From Sulfurimonadaceae bacterium (lineage in GTDB: Bacteria > Campylobacterota > Campylobacteria > Campylobacterales > Sulfurimonadaceae), in NCBI GenBank assembly GCA_028683835.1, contig JAQUHB010000008.1, forward strand, positions 1 through 64,000: a stretch of DNA of 64,000 nucleotides, written 5' to 3'. A program made the position numbers and the translations under genes. Below the pieces are notes generated by a model, which made no database searches, was not told the origin of the DNA, and saw only the letters and a list, made by a program, of their open reading frames with translations. Shown here in pieces: positions 37,148 to 46,019 of this stretch (within the stretch, counting starts at the first letter, position 1; the number at the start of each line of letters is the position of its first letter).

Positions 37148-37656
37148 TGAAAAACTGGAACTTTAAAAAACTCCTTAGAGAAGCAGCTATTTTTGCTGTA
37201 CTACTTTTTATATTTAGCAATGCACTGAGCTATCTCAAGTCGCCAGATTTAGGTAACAAAAAACTCCCTGAATTTCAAGCAACTATGCTTAATGAAAAAA
37301 CCTTTGACTCCTTACAAGTAAAGCATGATAAACCACTTCTTATCCATTTCTGGGCAACTTGGTGTCCTACATGTAAGATGGAAAACAGCACCATTGATGC
37401 ACTTTCTAAAAAGTTTGACGTTATTACGATTGCCGTCAATTCAAAAAGTGACGCAGATATCAAAGCATTTTTAAAAGAAAAAAATCTTAGCTTTCAAGTT
37501 ATCAACGATACAAATTCCAGCCTTGCAGAACACTTTCATGTAAGCGGTTTTCCAACTACATTTATCTACAACAAAGATGGGAATCTCGAGTTTAGTGAAG
37601 TTGGTTACAGCTCATACATTACACTTTATCTCAAACTTTTGTACGCTAGCAGGTAA
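37147..37656 (+). CDS. Membrane-anchored thioredoxin-like (TlpA/ResA-type) protein
   Basis: The 169-residue protein has one N-terminal transmembrane helix (residues ~12-30) and a periplasmic thioredoxin fold with WATWCPTC at residues 69-76 and a cis-Pro in SGFPTTFIY. It is likely a periplasmic thiol-disulfide reductase for cytochrome maturation or envelope proteins. It sits just upstream of batA; TlpA-like proteins near Bat genes are known elsewhere. It overlaps the upstream synthetase-like gene by one base. Confidence 0.87.
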   Translation: MKNWNFKKLLREAAIFAVLLFIFSNALSYLKSPDLGNKKLPEFQATMLNEKTFDSLQVKHDKPLLIHFWATWCPTCKMENSTIDALSKKFDVITIAVNSKSDADIKAFLKEKNLSFQVINDTNSSLAEHFHVSGFPTTFIYNKDGNLEFSEVGYSSYITLYLKLLYASR

Positions 37657-37662
37657 GATATT

Positions 37663-38565
37663 TTGGGACATTTTGAGTTCGAGCACCCTTGGGTATTTTT
37701 ATTACTTGTACTCATTATCTGTATTTACAGATGTCCGGCAACTTTTAAAAAAATTATCTTCCCACATCTTGAGTTGTTTAGTTTAAAGACAAGCTGGTTC
37801 AATAAAGAAAGATTATTCTATTCTCTCATCTTAACACTTTTAGTCACCGCTCTTGCCTCGCCTATCACTTATGATGCCAAATCCAGCCAGCAAAGAAAAG
37901 GACGTGATCTTGTTTTTGTACTTGATTGCAGTGGTTCTATGGGTGAGAGCGGATTTAGTAAAGAACATTCAGAACAAAGTAAATTTGATGTACTAAAAGG
38001 GGTGATCTCAAAATTTATCAAAGAACGATTTGATGACAATGTCGGTGTCACGGTTTTTGGCTCATACGCATTTTCAAGTGTTCCGCTCACTTACGATATG
38101 AATGCGGTTGCCTATCTTATCAATTTTTTGGATGTGGGAATAGCTGGAGAAAATACCGCTATCGGCGAGGCAATTGCAAATGCCACGCAGCTTTTAAAAA
38201 TGGGTCAGGCAAAAGAAAAAGTGATGCTTTTGATTACCGATGGCTATCATAACAGTGGTACGATTTCGCCTAAAGGTGCACTTGATATTGCCGTGAAAAA
38301 CAATATTAAGATCTACACCATCGGCATTGGAAAAAAAGGGGATTATGATGAAGCTCTTTTAAAACTCATAGCGACCGATTCTCATGCGAAAATGTTTGGA
38401 GCTTCCGACGCTTCAAAGCTCGAAGATATCTATAAAGAGATAGACAAACTTGAACCAAGCCAGATACGTTCGCAAAACTATCTTAACAAGCAACTTTTAG
38501 CCTTCTATCCGCTACTTGCTGCTGCACTCTTGCTTTTAGCCTTGATCTATAAAAGGAGGGTATAA
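37663..38565 (+). CDS. batA: VWA-domain membrane protein BatA
   Basis: The 300-residue protein has N-terminal hydrophobic segments (residues ~10-25 and ~50-68), a von Willebrand A domain with an intact MIDAS motif DCSGS at residues 88-92, and a C-terminal transmembrane helix just before the end (LLAFYPLLAAALLLLALIY). This is the BatA layout. I see no ATG or GTG nearby, so the start is the TTG at 37663, which gives the typical FEHPWVFLLL opening and has AGGT upstream. The last base overlaps the next gene. Bat proteins are linked to envelope stress and metal-dependent assembly. Confidence 0.85.
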   Translation: MGHFEFEHPWVFLLLVLIICIYRCPATFKKIIFPHLELFSLKTSWFNKERLFYSLILTLLVTALASPITYDAKSSQQRKGRDLVFVLDCSGSMGESGFSKEHSEQSKFDVLKGVISKFIKERFDDNVGVTVFGSYAFSSVPLTYDMNAVAYLINFLDVGIAGENTAIGEAIANATQLLKMGQAKEKVMLLITDGYHNSGTISPKGALDIAVKNNIKIYTIGIGKKGDYDEALLKLIATDSHAKMFGASDASKLEDIYKEIDKLEPSQIRSQNYLNKQLLAFYPLLAAALLLLALIYKRRV

Positions 38566-40157
38566 TGAGCTTTCTTTATCCTTGGGTATTTTTCACACTT
38601 ATCCCACTCTATTTTCTTTATAAAAGAAATCAGCAGAGTAGTATGAAATCACACTTTTTAGAAAATAAAAAAATGCAACAAAGACAAATAAAACTGCTTT
38701 ATCTCTCGCTTGCTTTTTTACTTCTCGCTCTTACTCGCCCAGTAATACAAAATGCACCTATTGAAGAAAAATTTGATGCGCAAGATTATATCATCGCTCT
38801 TGATGCCTCTTTTTCCATGCAAGCAGATGATATCAAGCCCACCCGTTATGAAGCTTCTAAAAGTCTGATAGAAGAGCTTTTAAAATTACATCCAAAAGAC
38901 AGATTTTCACTCTTTGCTTTTACTTCAAAGACTCTGCTTATCTCACCGCCAACAACTGATACAGCTATCAGTATTATGGCACTTGATGCGCTAAACCCTG
39001 CTAATATTCTTACAAAAAGTACCGACCTCAAACAGCTTTTTGAAACAATCGGGAAGACATCTGCACAAAAGAAAAACCTCATCATCTTCACTGATGGAGG
39101 AGATGAATCAGACCTAAATGAACTACTTAATATATGCAAAAAAAACTCTATCATACCCTATATTGTAGCAACTGCGACTAAGAATGGAGTTGCTCTTAAA
39201 AAAGATGGTATGACGATTAAAGATCAATACAGTTCACTCGTCATCTCACGTATAAATCCAATATTAAAGGATTTAGCAACTTCCAGCAATGGAAAATATT
39301 ATGAATTTAGCTCTTCTACTTTCGCACAACTTTCAGATGATATTTCATCAAATAAGGGAAAGAAAAATGATGCGATGATTCAGGTAAAAAGCTATCTTGA
39401 ACTTTATTTTATTCCTCTTCTGATCGCGATTTTTCTTTTTTTAGCGAGTGTGACGAAGCTTCATCAGCTCTATTTTCTAACTCTTTTTCTCTTTTTGCCG
39501 TACTCTGTAAAAGCTGATATTATCGATTTTTACCATTTCTCCAAAGCAGATAAAGCGTTTAGCAACAAACAATATCTACAAGCTGCAAAAGAGTTTGAAA
39601 AAGCAACTCCGAGTGTGCAAAGTTACTATAACATAGCAAGTTCTTACTATAAAGCTGGTCAGTACAAAAAAGCACTGGAATATTTCGACAAGATACAGAC
39701 CAAATCTAAAATAGTCAAGCAAAAGATCTTTTACGATATGGCAGGATGTGCCATTCACTTACAACGATATGACAGAGCAGAAGTTTTTTACGAGCAGGCT
39801 TTAGCGCTTGGAGAGGACAAAGACGCTCTTTATAACCTAACTCTTTTACAAAGACTAAACCTTAAGACCGGTGTCAATATCTTCGATATGATGCCTCCAA
39901 AAGATCCACAGAGCAAAAAGAACAGTTCTAAAAAAACTGGGACAGTGAGTGATGATAAAAAAGAGGGCGGCGGTAAAAGTGGTTCCAGCCAACAAGCCGG
40001 CGAAAGTAGCAACGGTGCGAGTGATGCCAAGAAAGGCGACACGCAAAAAGCGGAACAAAACACCCAAAAATCATCATCAAAAAATCAATACCAAATGGGA
40101 TACCGCTCTTACGAAATGATTAACAAAGGATATACAGATGAAAAAGAACCTTGGTAA
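38565..40157 (+). CDS. BatB-BatC fusion: VWA plus TPR membrane protein
   Basis: The 530-residue protein joins two usual Bat proteins. Residues ~1-310 are BatB-like: two N-terminal helices, a VWA domain with MIDAS DASFS at residues 80-84, and a helix near residue 280. Residues ~330-430 carry tetratricopeptide repeats (SYYNIASSYYKAGQYKKALEYF and similar), as in BatC. The last ~80 residues are a low-complexity Ser/Gly/Lys-rich tail. It overlaps batA by one base and batD by 20. Fused BatB-BatC is known in proteobacteria. It probably forms a periplasmic complex with BatA and BatD. Confidence 0.85.
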   Translation: MSFLYPWVFFTLIPLYFLYKRNQQSSMKSHFLENKKMQQRQIKLLYLSLAFLLLALTRPVIQNAPIEEKFDAQDYIIALDASFSMQADDIKPTRYEASKSLIEELLKLHPKDRFSLFAFTSKTLLISPPTTDTAISIMALDALNPANILTKSTDLKQLFETIGKTSAQKKNLIIFTDGGDESDLNELLNICKKNSIIPYIVATATKNGVALKKDGMTIKDQYSSLVISRINPILKDLATSSNGKYYEFSSSTFAQLSDDISSNKGKKNDAMIQVKSYLELYFIPLLIAIFLFLASVTKLHQLYFLTLFLFLPYSVKADIIDFYHFSKADKAFSNKQYLQAAKEFEKATPSVQSYYNIASSYYKAGQYKKALEYFDKIQTKSKIVKQKIFYDMAGCAIHLQRYDRAEVFYEQALALGEDKDALYNLTLLQRLNLKTGVNIFDMMPPKDPQSKKNSSKKTGTVSDDKKEGGGKSGSSQQAGESSNGASDAKKGDTQKAEQNTQKSSSKNQYQMGYRSYEMINKGYTDEKEPW

Positions 40158-41289
40158 AATATTTTTATTGTTATTACTTCCATTTACACTCCTGGGAGAT
40201 TCAAATCTTGCAGATTTTTCTCTTAGCGTAAATAAAAAAGATGTTGTAATAAAAGAGCCCATCGAGATCACTTTCCAAGCGAAACAAAAAGATTATACAA
40301 ATTCGATGTTTTTCTTTTTAGAGATTAAGAAAAATGATGCTTATGAGGTAGTTCTTTTAGATCAAGTTACAAAGAAAATCTCAAATCACAATTCATCAAC
40401 AACATTCAAATATCTTCTTTTTCCTCTAAAATCTGGCGATATCGATGTAAATTTTGATTTTACTATTAAAGTTGCAAGTGATGGTGATTTGGCCAAAATT
40501 TACACGGGAGGAAGAGACAATGTCAAATGGATGGATACTCTCAATTCAAAAGTCGAAGTCCCCTCTTTACACTTGCATGTAAGTCCTTTAAGCCAAAAGG
40601 TTGATCTTGTAGGTGATTTTACTCTTGATGCCAAATTACAAAAAAGTGATATCAATCAATACGGCTCTGCAAATATCCGCTATACGCTCAGCGGTGCAGG
40701 ATATACTGAAAAAAATCTTCAATTACTCAGTAAGATTCCCAATGTAACCGCTTTTTCACAAGTAACAGACCTTGTCTCAAAAGCTACATCAAACGGTTAT
40801 GAGATCAGAAGAGAATATTCTTATGCTCTGTCTTCAAAAAGCAATTTTACAATTTTGCCCATAGAGATCAAAGCTTATTCTCCAAAACAGAACAAATACT
40901 ACACGCTGAAATCTTCAAGCTATGATATAAAAGTCTCTTCCATTGACCCAAAAACTCTTATCGATAACAAAGAGTTTCCACCAACTAAAAGCTATGATTT
41001 TGAGAATCTAAAAGATATTGGTATCGCTCTTTTGATATTTTTGGCAGGATTTGTCAGTGCAAAAGTCGCACCTTCACTCAACTTTCAAAGAGGAAAAAGA
41101 GAAAAAAGAGGAAAGTTTCAAGATATTAAAGAGAGTAAAACGCCCAAAGAACTCATGATAGTTTTACTACAAAACTATAAAACCTCTATTACAGAAAAAT
41201 ATATAAACGAGCTAGAGCTTTTGGAGTATAAGAAATCAGATATAAGTTTTCAGAAGATAAAATCCGATCTATTAAAAAATATTATGTAA
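40138..41289 (+). CDS. batD: BatD-like membrane protein
   Basis: The 383-residue protein has a signal peptide (KIFLLLLLPFTLLGDS) and immunoglobulin-like periplasmic repeats (LSVNKKDVVIKEPIEITF; PSLHLHVSPLSQKVDLVGDF). One transmembrane helix near residues 296-315 (IGIALLIFLAGFVSAKVA) precedes a basic cytoplasmic tail. This matches BatD/oxygen-tolerance proteins. It overlaps the VWA/TPR gene by 20 bases. No MoxR ATPase or DUF58 gene is adjacent, although these usually accompany Bat genes. Confidence 0.83.
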   Translation: MKKNLGKIFLLLLLPFTLLGDSNLADFSLSVNKKDVVIKEPIEITFQAKQKDYTNSMFFFLEIKKNDAYEVVLLDQVTKKISNHNSSTTFKYLLFPLKSGDIDVNFDFTIKVASDGDLAKIYTGGRDNVKWMDTLNSKVEVPSLHLHVSPLSQKVDLVGDFTLDAKLQKSDINQYGSANIRYTLSGAGYTEKNLQLLSKIPNVTAFSQVTDLVSKATSNGYEIRREYSYALSSKSNFTILPIEIKAYSPKQNKYYTLKSSSYDIKVSSIDPKTLIDNKEFPPTKSYDFENLKDIGIALLIFLAGFVSAKVAPSLNFQRGKREKRGKFQDIKESKTPKELMIVLLQNYKTSITEKYINELELLEYKKSDISFQKIKSDLLKNIM

Positions 41290-41347
41290 CCATATTGAGA
41301 TAGTTGTGCAATAAGATTTCAGCAATAAATCTGTTTGAGGTCAACTT

Positions 41348-41524
41348 ATGGAACTAAAAATACAACAAGTTCAACAACGTCTCATCAAGCGTTATTTCAT
41401 AGCGAATGAAAATGCATCGATTATCATTGATGAAGAATATGAGTTTATCGAAGAGTGCTTGCATGCATCAATGAGTGTCGAAGAGGTCGCTCAAGAACTT
41501 ATTAATATCTATATGGTGGCTTAA
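41348..41524 (+). CDS. Small protein, 58 residues
   Basis: This short frame lies in the gap before the acyltransferase gene. It starts at ATG 41348, about ten bases after a GAGGTC sequence, and ends with TAA one base before the acyltransferase TTG. The sequence is acidic and helix-forming (MELKIQQVQQRLIKRYF; a middle DEEYEFIEECLHASMSVEEV; end INIYMVA), with one Cys and no signal peptide. No known family is recognised. Tight spacing suggests translational coupling to the next gene, and the coding frame is intact. Confidence 0.55.
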   Translation: MELKIQQVQQRLIKRYFIANENASIIIDEEYEFIEECLHASMSVEEVAQELINIYMVA

Positions 41525-41525
41525 G

Positions 41526-43238
41526 TTGCAAGTCTCTGTACAAAATTACCTTGAACACAACTATGATGGATTCAATAAACTTCCTACAATTTTAAAAAAT
41601 ATCTCAACAACCCTACTTCGCAAACTCTTTCATGAGAGTGAAGTCAACAGTTTTTTAGACAAACACCAGCACAAAGATGCTTATGGCTTTGTCGAAGCTG
41701 TTTTAGACCATTTTGAAGTGGACATTACGATCCACAAAAATCAACTTCAGCGCATACCAAGCTATGGCAGATGTGTCGTCATCGCAAACCATCCTCTGGG
41801 TGCTCTTGATGCACTTGCTCTTTTATATGTTTTAAAAGATATTCGTAAAGATATCAAGATCGTCGCGACGACATTTTTAGCTTCTATCGAAAACCTTCAA
41901 GATCTTATCGTTCCTGTGGATAACATTCGCGGGAAAATGGACAAGAGCTCGTTAGAAAGGATGTATGATGCACTCAAAAAAGAGCAACTCTTGATTCTTT
42001 TTCCCTCAGGCGAAGTAAGTCGTGCAAGGGTCAACGGGATCAAAGATACCAAATGGAGAAGCGGATTTTTACGTATTGCTTCAAAGATGCAAGCACCGAT
42101 ATTGCCTATCTTTATAGGTGCAAAAAACAGCAAGTTGTTTTATACACTTTCTAGTTTCAATAAATCACTTGCGACTATAACGCTTCCAAATGAGATGTTT
42201 AAATTTCAAGGAAAAAAGATAGAGTTCAAGATTGGGAAGATGATCCCTTATGATAGTTACAATATCCCTTCACTCACAATTAAGGATACAGTCAAACTTC
42301 TTAAAAAACATCTTGAACGCTTGAGTACAAATAAATCTTGTCTCTTTAAAACACAAAATGAGATAGCACTTGCAGAAAACCATCAAGAACTTAAAACTGA
42401 GCTTTTAAAAGCAAAAGAACTCGGTGAAACAAAAGATGGTAAAAAGATTTATCTTTATTCTTCAGCTGAAGAAAGTTCTGTTTTAAAAGAAATAGGACGT
42501 CTGCGAGAGATCAGTTTTCGTCACGTTAAAGAGGGAAGCGGAAAGAAAAGAGATATCGACGAATATGATCTTATCTATGAGCATATCGTTCTTTGGGATG
42601 ATAAAGATGGTGAAATCATAGGTTCATATAGAGTTGCAAAATCCAAAGATATTCTTCATACCTATGGCAAAGAGGGATTATATACTGCAACTTTATTTGA
42701 TTATCAAGAAAGTTTTCAAGAATATATGAGAGAAGGACTTGAACTTGGACGCAGTTTTATCCAGCCCAAATACCAAAACTCAAGAGCACTCGATTATCTT
42801 TGGCAAGGGATTGGTGCCTATCTCCGGAACAATCCAGATATCCGTTATATGTTTGGTCCAGTCAGTATCTCAAAATCTTATAATTATGAATCTACGGCGA
42901 TGATGATCTACTTTTATATGAACTATTTTGGATCAACCCTCTTACATGTCAAGCATAAAGAGCGTTTTATACTCTCTTCTCATCTTGAAATTGAGTTTGA
43001 AACAATGTTTGAACACAATAACTTTAAAAAAGATCTCATCACTCTTCGTGATAAACTGCAACTCCAAGGACTTGCGATTCCAACACTCTACAAACAGTAT
43101 AGTGATCTTTGTGAAGATGGTGGAGTTATGTTTACTGACTTTGGATTGGACAAAGATTTTAATGATTGTGTGGATGGTTTTATCATCGTAGATATAAGCA
43201 AGCTCAAACCGCATAAAAGAGAGCGATATCTCGGTTAA
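41526..43238 (+). CDS. OlsF-like bifunctional acyltransferase
   Basis: The ~570-residue protein joins two acyltransferase domains. Residues ~75-290 resemble a PlsC/lysophospholipid O-acyltransferase with NHPLGALDAL as active-site stretch and FPSGEVSRAR as glycerophosphate-like motif. Residues ~310-560 resemble the GNAT-type N-acyltransferase of OlsB/hemolysin-like proteins (LREISFRHVKEG, LELGRSFIQPKYQNSRALDYLWQG, FGPVSISKSY). This O-acyl then N-acyl order is that of OlsF, which makes ornithine lipids; an aminolipid product is inferred. I chose the TTG at 41526, one base after the small gene's stop with GGTGG upstream; the longer frame would overlap that gene. Confidence 0.75.
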   Translation: MQVSVQNYLEHNYDGFNKLPTILKNISTTLLRKLFHESEVNSFLDKHQHKDAYGFVEAVLDHFEVDITIHKNQLQRIPSYGRCVVIANHPLGALDALALLYVLKDIRKDIKIVATTFLASIENLQDLIVPVDNIRGKMDKSSLERMYDALKKEQLLILFPSGEVSRARVNGIKDTKWRSGFLRIASKMQAPILPIFIGAKNSKLFYTLSSFNKSLATITLPNEMFKFQGKKIEFKIGKMIPYDSYNIPSLTIKDTVKLLKKHLERLSTNKSCLFKTQNEIALAENHQELKTELLKAKELGETKDGKKIYLYSSAEESSVLKEIGRLREISFRHVKEGSGKKRDIDEYDLIYEHIVLWDDKDGEIIGSYRVAKSKDILHTYGKEGLYTATLFDYQESFQEYMREGLELGRSFIQPKYQNSRALDYLWQGIGAYLRNNPDIRYMFGPVSISKSYNYESTAMMIYFYMNYFGSTLLHVKHKERFILSSHLEIEFETMFEHNNFKKDLITLRDKLQLQGLAIPTLYKQYSDLCEDGGVMFTDFGLDKDFNDCVDGFIIVDISKLKPHKRERYLG

Positions 43239-43240
43239 AT

Positions 43241-43256
43241 ACGCTCTCAAGAGCGT
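43241..43256 (+). terminator. Hairpin after the acyltransferase gene
   Basis: ACGCTC, loop TCAA, GAGCGT is a perfect 6-base stem starting two bases after the stop. The downstream sequence is AT-rich but lacks a U-run, so this is a weak terminator candidate. Confidence 0.4.
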
Positions 43257-43362
43257 CTAATATATACTATCATGTGAAATGAATCTGTCCAATAAATTCT
43301 TCTCGTTGTCGTTATATACAATATCTTCTCTACTGCACTCGTTAATTTAGAATATTAAAGGA

Positions 43363-43368
43363 TATAAT
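43363..43368 (+). promoter_or_regulatory. -10 box of the diguanylate cyclase gene
   Basis: A perfect TATAAT lies 41 bases before the ATG at 43410, with a GGAG Shine-Dalgarno at 43400-43403. This supports a separate transcript for the cyclase. Confidence 0.5.
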
Positions 43369-43409
43369 AATCACATTGATGTAAAGAATATTTATATTCG
43401 GAGTAAAGT

Positions 43410-44690
43410 ATGAAAATCGTAGAAAAATATTTTTCTGAAATAGAACAATGCGTTAATGACTTTAACATTACTTTGGAAAGTCTGCAATCGAGTTATTCAA
43501 ATGAACTTCTTTATACTCAGGCGATTAGGGAATATAAAAAATTGTTTTTAAAACTTCTCCTATCAGAATCTGAAAATGATATTAAAAAAAATACAGAAAC
43601 TTTAGTGTTTTATACCATTGAAAATGATATCTCATATCTGTTCTTGTACAGTGAGCTCATAACCGTCGTACGCAATTTTTTGGGCAATCTCTTGGAAAAA
43701 CATGATTTTGAATATATCAATGAAATTAACTATTTTTTTAAAGAGCATGAGAATCGTGTTACTGTTTTATATCTACAAAGGTTTTTAAAACAACTTAAAC
43801 TAAAAAATGAGTTGCGACTATCACATATGTCAGTTATGGCAGATAAAAAGTTTATGATTCATTATGAAAGTCACATTAGATGGATAATAGATCTTATCTT
43901 ATATATAGAAAAGAATAAGTTTGGAGATAACTATCCACAGCTTAACCCATCTCTTTGTGACTTTGGAAAATGGCTGCATTCTGCTACAACTTCATACCTC
44001 ATTACGACGGCTCATTTTCAAATTATAGAAAAACTGCATATCAATTTACATGATTTAGCAGCAAATGTGATAAAGCATTGTAAAAGTAATGACATTAATC
44101 CGTCAACTTTAATCCATCTATTGCAAAAAATCGATTACTACTCACTTGAAATAGGCAATGAAATAGCTTTTTTAAATGAGATCGAAGAGAGTGCAAAAGA
44201 CCCTCTCACCCACCTACTTACAAGAAGACTCTTTAATAAGATCATGATAAATAAACTTGACATCGCAAAAGTGACAGGTAGAGAATTTGCTATGATCATG
44301 TGCGATCTTGATCACTTTAAACAAATTAATGATACTTATGGACATGCTATTGGTGATTTGGTATTACAACATTTCTCAAATATATTGGAACGTAATCTAC
44401 GCAAATCAGATTATATATTTCGTTTTGGCGGAGAAGAATTTATAGTCTTACTCTCCATGACAAATAAAGACGAAGCTCTTAGTCTTGCTCAAAAAGTTTG
44501 TGATGCGACAGCATTATCTGAAATTGTACTAGAGAACGTAACTATCAAATATACAGTAAGCATAGGAACTATCTCCATTATAGTAGATACCAAAACAGCT
44601 ATTAATCAGGAGACAATTGATAATTATATTTCTAAAGTCGATGAAAAGCTTTATCTTGCTAAAAAGCGCGGCAGAAACCGAGTGGAATAA
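43410..44690 (+). CDS. Diguanylate cyclase with CZB zinc-sensing domain
   Basis: The 426-residue cytoplasmic protein makes cyclic di-GMP. The C-terminal GGDEF domain (residues ~255-426) has GGEEF at 340-344 and an intact inhibitory I-site RKSD at 331-334. Residues ~150-245 resemble a CZB domain, with a His in SHIRW (155), CDFGKWL (Cys183) and two His in LHINLHDLA (210 and 214) as zinc ligands. This resembles E. coli DgcZ, where zinc inhibits activity. An extra N-terminal ~145 residues are helical and unassigned. It has no membrane segments. It is convergent with the molybdoenzyme operon. Confidence 0.88.
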   Translation: MKIVEKYFSEIEQCVNDFNITLESLQSSYSNELLYTQAIREYKKLFLKLLLSESENDIKKNTETLVFYTIENDISYLFLYSELITVVRNFLGNLLEKHDFEYINEINYFFKEHENRVTVLYLQRFLKQLKLKNELRLSHMSVMADKKFMIHYESHIRWIIDLILYIEKNKFGDNYPQLNPSLCDFGKWLHSATTSYLITTAHFQIIEKLHINLHDLAANVIKHCKSNDINPSTLIHLLQKIDYYSLEIGNEIAFLNEIEESAKDPLTHLLTRRLFNKIMINKLDIAKVTGREFAMIMCDLDHFKQINDTYGHAIGDLVLQHFSNILERNLRKSDYIFRFGGEEFIVLLSMTNKDEALSLAQKVCDATALSEIVLENVTIKYTVSIGTISIIVDTKTAINQETIDNYISKVDEKLYLAKKRGRNRVE

Positions 44691-44806
44691 TACAAAATCT
44701 TCTCTAACCTCCAAAGAACTGAAATAACGCAGTATCTCTGGAACTTTGCAAAGCCTACAATAAGACAGTTACATAAATTTATCTCTATATTATACTTGGA
44801 CACTTA

Positions 44807-45265
44807 TCATGTAAAAAACTCTACAAACACTTTATCTAAATATTTTTTTGTATTTTCTACTTTTTCTATCTTTGCATCAAAAATAGGTTTAGATGAAGGG
44901 AAACGCTCTGAATATTCACGATAAAGATCACATTTCATATCCATATTTTTCACAAATTGATCCATAACAAGTTTCATGTCATCTGGTGTTGCGATCCAGC
45001 GCATAAAGTTTTGAAACATTCTTTCTCTAACATCAAGAGCAAAGTGTTCATCAAGCTCTGCTGCCATCGCTTTTAAATCCCATCTTGAGAAATAAATACC
45101 GCTTTTGTTTGGAGGCATAACCTCTTTATACATAGCAACAAGGTAGTCAGGATAATCTTCACGAGCATCACTTTCACATTCACCCGTATCACAATTTCCT
45201 TGCATTACATTACTTTGAAGAGCCTCTAATTCGCTTCTTAGTTCATTTAAATCGTTAACGTCCAT
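44807..45265 (-). CDS. Hypothetical protein, last gene of the molybdoenzyme operon
   Basis: The 152-residue acidic, helix-rich protein has no signal peptide. A short Cys pair (GNCDTGEC) lies near residues 23-30 and another Cys near residue 111. I do not recognise a family. The all-helical composition with Met- and Trp-containing segments (YFSRWDLKAMAAEL, RMFQNFMRWIATPDDM) is reminiscent of TorD-like chaperones, but no motif confirms this. It overlaps the upstream gene by 11 bases, so it belongs to the operon. A maturation or assembly role is inferred from position only. Confidence 0.65.
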   Translation of the reverse strand: MDVNDLNELRSELEALQSNVMQGNCDTGECESDAREDYPDYLVAMYKEVMPPNKSGIYFSRWDLKAMAAELDEHFALDVRERMFQNFMRWIATPDDMKLVMDQFVKNMDMKCDLYREYSERFPSSKPIFDAKIEKVENTKKYLDKVFVEFFT

Positions 45266-46019
45266 TTTGTAAATCCTCTATTAAATGTAGTGTATAAAAA
45301 TCAAGTAGCTTATCGAAGCCGACATATTCGTTTAAGTGCTTCATACTTGAAAAGGTTTTTGAATCTTTTAAATCCAGATTCATCTTTGCTCCTCTTGTGA
45401 TGACTGAAGAGATATCATCAAAAGTCGTATCTATAAGTAGATCAAAGTCGCTAAAATCAACCCCATTTGGACTAAGAAAGTTTATATCTATGTTTATATC
45501 TAAAGCTTGACCCATAGATAAAAGAGTTTCTATCTGTTGATCATAATAAGCAACCTCATATCCATCCAATAAAAGAATAGCTAAAGCCTTCGCAAGTGGT
45601 TTATCTCCGATAATTGCGATCTTTTTGATACTTTTATCTGAGTCTATAAACTCTTTTACAACATTACCAGAGATAAACTCTCCGTAAAGTGTTTGTCCTA
45701 CTCTTTTTACAAAGTCACAACCACCACATCTTTTGACCACTTCTGAAGAACTATCCAAAAGGTCTAAAATATTTTCTTGATACTCAAGTCCCAGCATTGC
45801 GCCGTTAACATGAGATTTTTTCATATTTGCTAAAGTAAAATAAAAGTCATCTTCTCGTATGTTCATCGGTATCATCATACCGTCCATACTCGCTTCTTTA
45901 AGCGCTTTATTGAAGTTATGACTCAATCTGTTTGTCGATGCAGAGATGGCAATATAGCCATAAAGTATAGTTTGCGGTCCTATTCTGTCATCGAGGTTCA
46001 TAGAGTTCTCTTCGTTCAT
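45255..46019 (-). CDS. Degenerate shikimate-dehydrogenase-like protein
   Basis: The ~254-residue cytoplasmic protein looks like the two-domain AroE fold. Residues ~18-110 (LYGYIAISASTNRLSHNFNK, then HVNGAMLGLEYQENILDLL) follow the substrate-binding domain pattern. Residues ~125-225 look like a Rossmann domain (KIAIIGDKPLAKALAILLL, LLIDTTFD). The usual catalytic Lys motif (NVTIPHK) is absent, being replaced by GAMLGLE. It therefore probably does not reduce dehydroshikimate. A CGGC near residue 97 is unusual. I chose ATG 46019; ATG 46022 is adjacent. It overlaps the ferredoxin gene and belongs to the molybdoenzyme operon. Its role is unknown. Confidence 0.6.
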   Translation of the reverse strand: MNEENSMNLDDRIGPQTILYGYIAISASTNRLSHNFNKALKEASMDGMMIPMNIREDDFYFTLANMKKSHVNGAMLGLEYQENILDLLDSSSEVVKRCGGCDFVKRVGQTLYGEFISGNVVKEFIDSDKSIKKIAIIGDKPLAKALAILLLDGYEVAYYDQQIETLLSMGQALDINIDINFLSPNGVDFSDFDLLIDTTFDDISSVITRGAKMNLDLKDSKTFSSMKHLNEYVGFDKLLDFYTLHLIEDLQNGR

